The translations under genes and the position numbers were made by a program. Shown here in pieces: positions 59,429 through 64,000 of a DNA stretch of 64,000 bases; positions within the stretch are counted from its first letter, which is position 1; every line of letters begins with the position of its first letter. The notes beneath the pieces are model-generated. The model did no database searches, had not been told where the DNA came from, and was given only the letters and a program-made list of their open reading frames with translations. The DNA is taken from NCBI RefSeq assembly GCF_005222815.1, contig NZ_STGB01000004.1, positions 1 to 64,000 on the forward strand, in the 5' to 3' direction. Origin of the DNA: Roseomonas sp. AR75. GTDB taxonomy: Bacteria; Pseudomonadota; Alphaproteobacteria; Acetobacterales; Acetobacteraceae.

Positions 59429-60370
59429 ATGCGGATCATCGGGTTCATTGTGGCAGCGCTGCTCGCGCTCAGCGGCGGCGCGACGGCGCAGGAGTATCCG
59501 TCGCGCACCATCAGCATCGTCGTTGGCTACCCGCCGGGCGGGAACACGGACCTGATGGCGCGCGCACTGCAGCCGGAGCTCAGCCGCGCGCTGGGCCAGA
59601 CGGTGGTGATCGTCAACCGCGGCGGCGCAGCGGGCACGATCGGCGCGGCGGAAGTCGCGCGCGCACGCCCGGATGGCTACACGCTGCTGTTCTCGCCGAA
59701 CAACCCGATCACGGCGCAGCCGCATCTGCAGTCGCTGGCCTACTCGCTCGACAGCTTCCGCTTCCTCTGCATGGTGTACGACAACCCGCAGGTGCTGGTG
59801 GGCGCGCGCAACATGCCCTTTGCCGACTTCGCCGGGATGGTGCGGCACGGCCGCAGCGGGAAGGAGGCGCTGATCTTCGGCTCGCCCGGCCAGGGCAGCA
59901 CGCAGCACATCCTGATGGCGGCGCTGCTGTCGCGGCTCGGCATCGAGGGGCTGCACGTGCCTTTCACCGGCGCCGGGCCGATGGCGCAGGCGGCGCTCGG
60001 CGGCCAGATCCAGGTCTTCATCGAGAGCGCGTCCATCCCCGCCTCCACCGGCCTGCCGGTGCTGGGCGTGATGGGGACGCAGCGCCTGCCCGGCCTGCCC
60101 GATGCGCCGACGCTGACGGAACTCGGGCAGCCGCTGGTCGGCAGCAGCGCGGGCGGGCTGATGGCGCCGAAGGACCTGCCGGATGCGGCCGCCGCCGTGC
60201 TGGAGCGGGCCTGCCTCACCGCCGCCGGCAGCGAGAGCTTTCGGACCGCCGCCACGCGGCTGAATGCGGGGCCGCAGCGCCTGGACGGCGCCGCTTTCCG
60301 CGAGCGCTTTGCGGCGGAAAGCGAGTTGAACCGGACGGTGCTGCGCGACCTCGGGCTGGCACGGCAATAA
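59429..60370 (+). CDS. Bug/TctC-type receptor, second copy
   Basis: A 313-aa periplasmic binding protein with signal MRIIGFIVAALLALSGGATA-Q. The family blocks are ISIVVGYPPGGNTDLMARAL, QTVVIVNRGGAAGTIGAAEV and LPVLGVMGTQRLPGLPDAPT. No TctA/TctB gene is nearby. It is inserted between hemH-HAD and hemJ in the same direction, which is an unusual place for a transport receptor. Confidence 0.9.
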   Translation: MRIIGFIVAALLALSGGATAQEYPSRTISIVVGYPPGGNTDLMARALQPELSRALGQTVVIVNRGGAAGTIGAAEVARARPDGYTLLFSPNNPITAQPHLQSLAYSLDSFRFLCMVYDNPQVLVGARNMPFADFAGMVRHGRSGKEALIFGSPGQGSTQHILMAALLSRLGIEGLHVPFTGAGPMAQAALGGQIQVFIESASIPASTGLPVLGVMGTQRLPGLPDAPTLTELGQPLVGSSAGGLMAPKDLPDAAAAVLERACLTAAGSESFRTAATRLNAGPQRLDGAAFRERFAAESELNRTVLRDLGLARQ

Positions 60371-60380
60371 GGGATCGCGC

Positions 60381-60833
60381 GTGACGATGGATTGGCTGGC
60401 GCCGCTCTATCCCTGGACCAAGTCGCTGCACGTCATCTCGGTCTTCGCCTGGATGGCGGGGCTGTTCTACCTGCCGCGGCTCTACGTGTACCATATGCAG
60501 GTGCCGCCGCGGGACCCGCGGTCCGAGTTGTTCAAGGTGATGGAGCGGCGGCTGCTGAAGGCGATCATGAACCCGTCCATGATCGCCTCCTTCCTGTTCG
60601 GCATCCTCGTGGTGCTGACGCCCGGCGTGATCGACTGGAGCGCGGGCTGGTGGCACGCGAAGCTGCTCGGCATCGCCGTGCTGACCTGGTGCCACATGGA
60701 CTTGGCGCGGGCGCGCAAGCAGTTCGAGCGCGACGAGCGGCCGCGGACCGAACGCGCCTGGCGCATCCTGAACGAGGTGCCGACGCTGGCGCTGATCCTG
60801 ATCGTGGTGATGGTGATCGCGAAGCCGTTCTGA
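60381..60833 (+). CDS. hemJ: Protoporphyrinogen oxidase HemJ
   Basis: A 150-aa inner-membrane protein with four predicted membrane segments. PWTKSLHVISVFAWMAGLFY, LPRLYVYHMQ and LLGIAVLTWCHMDLARARKQ contain the conserved His, Arg and Lys residues. It oxidises protoporphyrinogen IX before ferrochelatase, fitting the nearby hemH. Start is GTG 60381; ATG 60387, two codons later, is equally plausible. Confidence 0.94.
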   Translation: MTMDWLAPLYPWTKSLHVISVFAWMAGLFYLPRLYVYHMQVPPRDPRSELFKVMERRLLKAIMNPSMIASFLFGILVVLTPGVIDWSAGWWHAKLLGIAVLTWCHMDLARARKQFERDERPRTERAWRILNEVPTLALILIVVMVIAKPF

Positions 60834-60991
60834 CCGCGGAGGGCCGCCCAAAGATGGCGGGATTGTGGCATCCGCGCCGCAGCGGCCGGACGTTACGCCA
60901 TTGGCCGCGGCCTTCCCCCATCCTCACGATTGCGTGCGGTCTGTAGTTTGTATACCGCTGATGGCGTCGGCGAGGGGAGGCCGGCGCCTGC

Positions 60992-62767
60992 ATGGCCGTG
61001 GCAAGCGACCCATCCGCCGAACCGCGCGGCGCCGTCCGCGATGCATGGCGACTCGCCCGCGGCTGGGCGCGGGCGGAACCCTGGACCGTTGCATGGCTGG
61101 TGGGCGCCGCGCTGGCGCTGATCCTGCTGCAGCTTGCGGTGGATTGGGGCATCGCGCTCTGGCATCGCACCACCTTCGATGCGCTGGAGCAGCGGCAGGC
61201 CGGCGCCTTCGGCCCGCAGGCCCTGGCCTTCGCCGGGCTGATGACGGCGATGATGCTGACCAGCGTCGGGCGGCTGTGGACGCGGCAGGCCATCGGCTTC
61301 CGCTGGCGGCGCTGGCTGGTGCTGCGGCTGCAGGGCGCGATGCTGGAGGAGGGACGGCATCACCGGCTCGCCATGGAGGCCGCGGGGACCGACAACCCGG
61401 ACCAGCGCATCGGCGAGAACACCCGCTGGGCCACCGCCATGGCCGTGGATCTGGCGCTCGGGCTGATCTACGCGGTGGTGCTGCTGGTCTCCTTCGCCGG
61501 GATGCTCTGGCACCTCTCGGCGGATTTCTTCCTGCCGGTCGGCGGCGAAAGGCTGCACATCCCGGGCGGGCTGCTCTGGGCGGCGCTGCTGTATGCGCTG
61601 GGCTGCGCGGCCGTGACCTGGTGGCTCGGGCGGCGGCTGCCGGCGATCCACATGGACCGCAACGCGGCCGAGGCGAACCATCGCTTCGCCCTGGTCCGGC
61701 TGCGCGAGAACAGCGAATCGATCGCCCTGATCCGTGGCGAGGCCGACGAGCGCCGCGGCCTGGCCGGCGCCTATGCCATGCTGGAAGGGGCGATGCTGCG
61801 GCTGTTCCGCGCCGAGCGCGACCTGATGTGGCTGGGCTGCTGCTACATGCCGATCGCCGCGGTGGTGCCGCTGCTGCTCGGCGCGCCGCAATACCTGGCA
61901 GGCGCCATCAGCCTCGGCGTGCTGATGCAGGGCGCGCAGGCCTTCCAGGAGGTGACGCGCGCGCTGACCTGGCTGACCGAGACGTGGCCGCGCCTGGCGG
62001 ATTGGCGCTGCCATGTGGGGCGGGTGGTGGAGCTGGAACAGGCGCTCGCGGCCCCGGCGCCGGTTCCCGGCGCCATGCGGCGGGAGGATCGCGCACCGGC
62101 GCTGGCGCTGCGCGACGTGGCGCTGGCCGCGCCTTGCGGGCGGCCCTTGCTGCGCACCGGGGCGCTCACGCTGCAGCCCGGCGAGCGCCTGCTGATCCGC
62201 GGCGAGAGCGGCAGCGGAAAGTCCACCCTGTTCCGTGCCATCGCGGGTCTCTGGCCCTGGGCGGAGGGCGAGTTCCGCGTGCCCTGCCGCGACGCGACGA
62301 TGTTCCTGCCGCAGCGGCCCTACCTGCCGCTCGGCACGCTGGCCGCCGCACTCGCCTATCCGGACGCACCCGACGGCTTCGACCCCGCCACGCTGCGCCG
62401 CGCGCTGCTGCGCTGCCGGCTGCCGCATCTCGTGCCGCGGCTGGGGGAGGCCGGGCGCTGGGACCGGGTGCTCTCGCTGGGGGAACAGCAGCGCGTCGCC
62501 TTCGCGCGGCTGATCCTGCACCGCCCGCGCTGGATCTTCATGGACGAGGCGACCTCGGCGCTCGACGAGGCGAACGAGGCCGCGATGTTTGCGCTGCTGG
62601 CGGCGGACCTGCCGGAGGCGGCGGTGCTGTCCATCGGCCATCGGCCGGGACTCGACCGGCACCATGACCGCGTCTTCGTGCTGGAGGCGGGCGTGCTGGC
62701 GCTCGACGCCGCCGGACGCGGGATCGCGCCTCCGACGGGGCGCCGGCCGGCCCTGCTATCCGGTTGA
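60992..62767 (+). CDS. SbmA/BacA-type ABC transporter with fused ATPase (YddA-like)
   Basis: A 591-aa inner-membrane protein. About residues 1-340 form the SbmA/BacA-type membrane domain (ABC_membrane_2), with DNPDQRIGENTRWATAMAVD and NAAEANHRFALVRLRENSES as marks. The C-terminal ATPase has Walker A GESGSGKST near 408, signature LSLGEQQR, Walker B WIFMDEATSALDE and the switch His in SIGHRPG. Relatives take up peptides or vitamin B12. It sits between hemJ and rho. A weak TTG..TATAC promoter shape lies at 60924-60950. Confidence 0.9.
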   Translation: MAVASDPSAEPRGAVRDAWRLARGWARAEPWTVAWLVGAALALILLQLAVDWGIALWHRTTFDALEQRQAGAFGPQALAFAGLMTAMMLTSVGRLWTRQAIGFRWRRWLVLRLQGAMLEEGRHHRLAMEAAGTDNPDQRIGENTRWATAMAVDLALGLIYAVVLLVSFAGMLWHLSADFFLPVGGERLHIPGGLLWAALLYALGCAAVTWWLGRRLPAIHMDRNAAEANHRFALVRLRENSESIALIRGEADERRGLAGAYAMLEGAMLRLFRAERDLMWLGCCYMPIAAVVPLLLGAPQYLAGAISLGVLMQGAQAFQEVTRALTWLTETWPRLADWRCHVGRVVELEQALAAPAPVPGAMRREDRAPALALRDVALAAPCGRPLLRTGALTLQPGERLLIRGESGSGKSTLFRAIAGLWPWAEGEFRVPCRDATMFLPQRPYLPLGTLAAALAYPDAPDGFDPATLRRALLRCRLPHLVPRLGEAGRWDRVLSLGEQQRVAFARLILHRPRWIFMDEATSALDEANEAAMFALLAADLPEAAVLSIGHRPGLDRHHDRVFVLEAGVLALDAAGRGIAPPTGRRPALLSG

Positions 62768-63041
62768 CGTGGCTGCGCTTGATCCCTAGATTGACCTTGC
62801 CGAACGGCAATCGGCCGTGATTTGGGCTGCCTGATCGGGTTTCCCTGGTCCAGCCCGGTGCTGCCGGTCCCTCCCTCATACCTCCTGGTCGCCGCCTTCG
62901 AAGCCCGAGAACCGGGCGAGCGGCACGGCAAGGACCCGACGACCAGCCGCACGCGGCCCGTCCGGACCAGCCGCCCTGGGGTTCCCTCGCTTCTCTCTAT
63001 CGCGCGCGGTCCAAGGCGCGCAGCACGGACGCAAACGGCCC
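62768..63041 (+). other. Leader region of rho
   Basis: A 274-bp gap before rho with no open frame that looks real. Its length fits the long rho leaders known for Rho autoregulation in other bacteria. I see no intrinsic terminator; TTGACC at 62791 is a possible -35 without a convincing -10. Confidence 0.35.
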
Positions 63042-64000
63042 ATGCACCTTTCCGAACTCAAGGCCAAGTCGCCGAGCGAACTCCTCGCCTTCGCCGAGGA
63101 TGTGGGCGTCGAGAACGCCTCCTCGCTCCGCAAGCAGGACATGATGTTCGCCATCCTCAAGACGCTGGCGGACAACGAGCAGGCGATCTACGGCGACGGC
63201 ACGCTGGAGATCCTCTCCGACGGCTTCGGCTTCCTGCGCAGCCCGCAGGCCAACTACCTTCCCGGTCCCGACGACATCTACGTCTCCCCCGCCCAGGTGC
63301 GCCGCTTCGGCCTGCGCACCGGCGACACGGTGGAAGGCCAGATCCGGGCGCCAAAGGATGGCGAGCGCTACTTCGCCCTGCTCAAGGTGGACAACGTCAA
63401 TTTCGAGCCGCCGGAAGCCCTTCGCCATCGCATCAACTTTGACAACCTGACGGCGCTGTATCCGACGCGGCGGCTGAAGATGGAGAACCCCGAGGTCGAA
63501 TCCGTCGCCAAGGGGCCGGCCAAGGACAACACCCACCGCGTCATCGACCTGATCTCGCCGATCGGCATGGGGCAGCGCGCCCTGATCGTCGCGCCGCCGC
63601 GCACCGGCAAGACGGTGATGATGCAGAACATCGCGAAGTCGATCAGCGCGAACCACCCGGAAGTCTTCCTGATCGTGCTGCTGATCGACGAGCGGCCGGA
63701 GGAAGTCACGGACATGGCGCGCACCGTGCGCGGCGAGGTGGTCGCCTCCACCTTCGACGAGCCGGCGACGCGCCACGTGCAGGTGACGGAGATGGTGCTG
63801 GAGAAGGCCAAGCGCCTGGTCGAGCACAAGCGCGACGTGGTGATCCTGCTGGATTCCATCACGCGCCTGGGCCGCGCCTACAACTCGGTCGTGCCGTCCT
63901 CCGGCAAGGTGCTGACGGGCGGCGTGGACGCCAACGCCCTGCAGCGCCCGAAGCGCTTCTTCGGCGCGGCGCGCAACATCGAGGAAGGCGGTTCGCTGAC
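63042..64000 (+). CDS. rho: Transcription termination factor Rho (5' part; runs off the window)
   Basis: The first 319 codons of a hexameric RNA helicase that ends transcription. It starts at ATG 63042 ([20 protein letters not shown]). The N-terminal helical domain and the cold-shock RNA-binding domain ([20 protein letters not shown]) are complete. The ATPase begins with Walker [21 protein letters not shown] near residue 185, then [17 protein letters not shown] and [16 protein letters not shown] (Walker B). The 3' end lies beyond the window edge, not a truncation. It follows the hemH/hemJ neighbourhood as in many alphaproteobacteria. Confidence 0.97.
   Translation, partial: MHLSELKAKSPSELLAFAEDVGVENASSLRKQDMMFAILKTLADNEQAIYGDGTLEILSDGFGFLRSPQANYLPGPDDIYVSPAQVRRFGLRTGDTVEGQIRAPKDGERYFALLKVDNVNFEPPEALRHRINFDNLTALYPTRRLKMENPEVESVAKGPAKDNTHRVIDLISPIGMGQRALIVAPPRTGKTVMMQNIAKSISANHPEVFLIVLLIDERPEEVTDMARTVRGEVVASTFDEPATRHVQVTEMVLEKAKRLVEHKRDVVILLDSITRLGRAYNSVVPSSGKVLTGGVDANALQRPKRFFGAARNIEEGGSL

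Noticed and set aside
60924..60950. Promoter TTGCGT / TATACC before the SbmA-type ABC gene
   Set aside because: The 15-base spacing is too short for a confident call in a GC-rich genome.

Overview
The window is one stretch of a very GC-rich bacterial chromosome, by eye about 70% GC. It most resembles an alphaproteobacterium of the Acetobacteraceae (Roseomonas-like). The support is the rimP-nusA-ylxR-infB order with a YlxR/L7Ae fusion, a ferrochelatase with a C-terminal cysteine cluster, the hemH/hemJ/rho neighbourhood, the large NAD-dependent glutamate dehydrogenase, orphan Bug-type receptors, and CTAGAGCA palindromes. The taxonomy is inference. I see no rRNA, tRNA, CRISPR array, insertion sequence or phage gene, and no intergenic gap longer than about 300 bases.

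Layout. 0.1-6.2 kb (minus): translation/transcription operon rimP-nusA-ylxR-infB, with a strong intrinsic terminator in front of rimP. 6.3-8.4 kb (minus): a TonB-like protein with a very long proline-rich linker, followed by a small papain/C39-like protein. 8.5-12.4 kb: two tandem secreted alpha/beta-hydrolase paralogues. 12.5-18.1 kb: a CoA-transferase / FAS1-type hydratase / IclR / M20-like unit, divergent from a Bug receptor. 18.1-26.8 kb: a maleylacetoacetate-isomerase-like GST, then an overlapping operon of AcoX-type kinase, divergent GcvPA/GcvPB-like pair, NodB-type deacetylase, and two flavin oxidoreductases resembling HcnAB and HcnC.

26.9-42.1 kb: a catabolic island. It holds an IclR regulator, a four-gene sugar-type ABC importer, two DHDPS-family aldolases, four SDRs, a second DAO-type oxidase, a TIM-barrel isomerase and a TRAP transporter. 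The same palindrome, GTTCGC-N3-GCGAAC, lies before the ABC operon and again between an SDR and the TRAP operon, so one regulator may control both.

42.2-47.8 kb (minus): CcdA plus thioredoxin, two CTAGAGCA palindromes, then a compact five-gene unit. In transcription order it is JmjC/cupin hydroxylase, OmpA-like protein, a Tat-type exported protein made of seven 25-residue DNDP repeats, a second JmjC/cupin hydroxylase, and an FMN reductase. I consider this the best candidate for an undescribed system: a repeat protein hydroxylated in the cytoplasm before export. 47.9-56.1 kb: NAD-glutamate dehydrogenase, an Atg22-like MFS protein and an RTX repeat protein. 56.3-64 kb: a GH1-like protein, hemH, a HAD phosphatase, a Bug receptor, hemJ, an SbmA-type ABC protein, and the first 319 codons of rho, which runs off the right edge.
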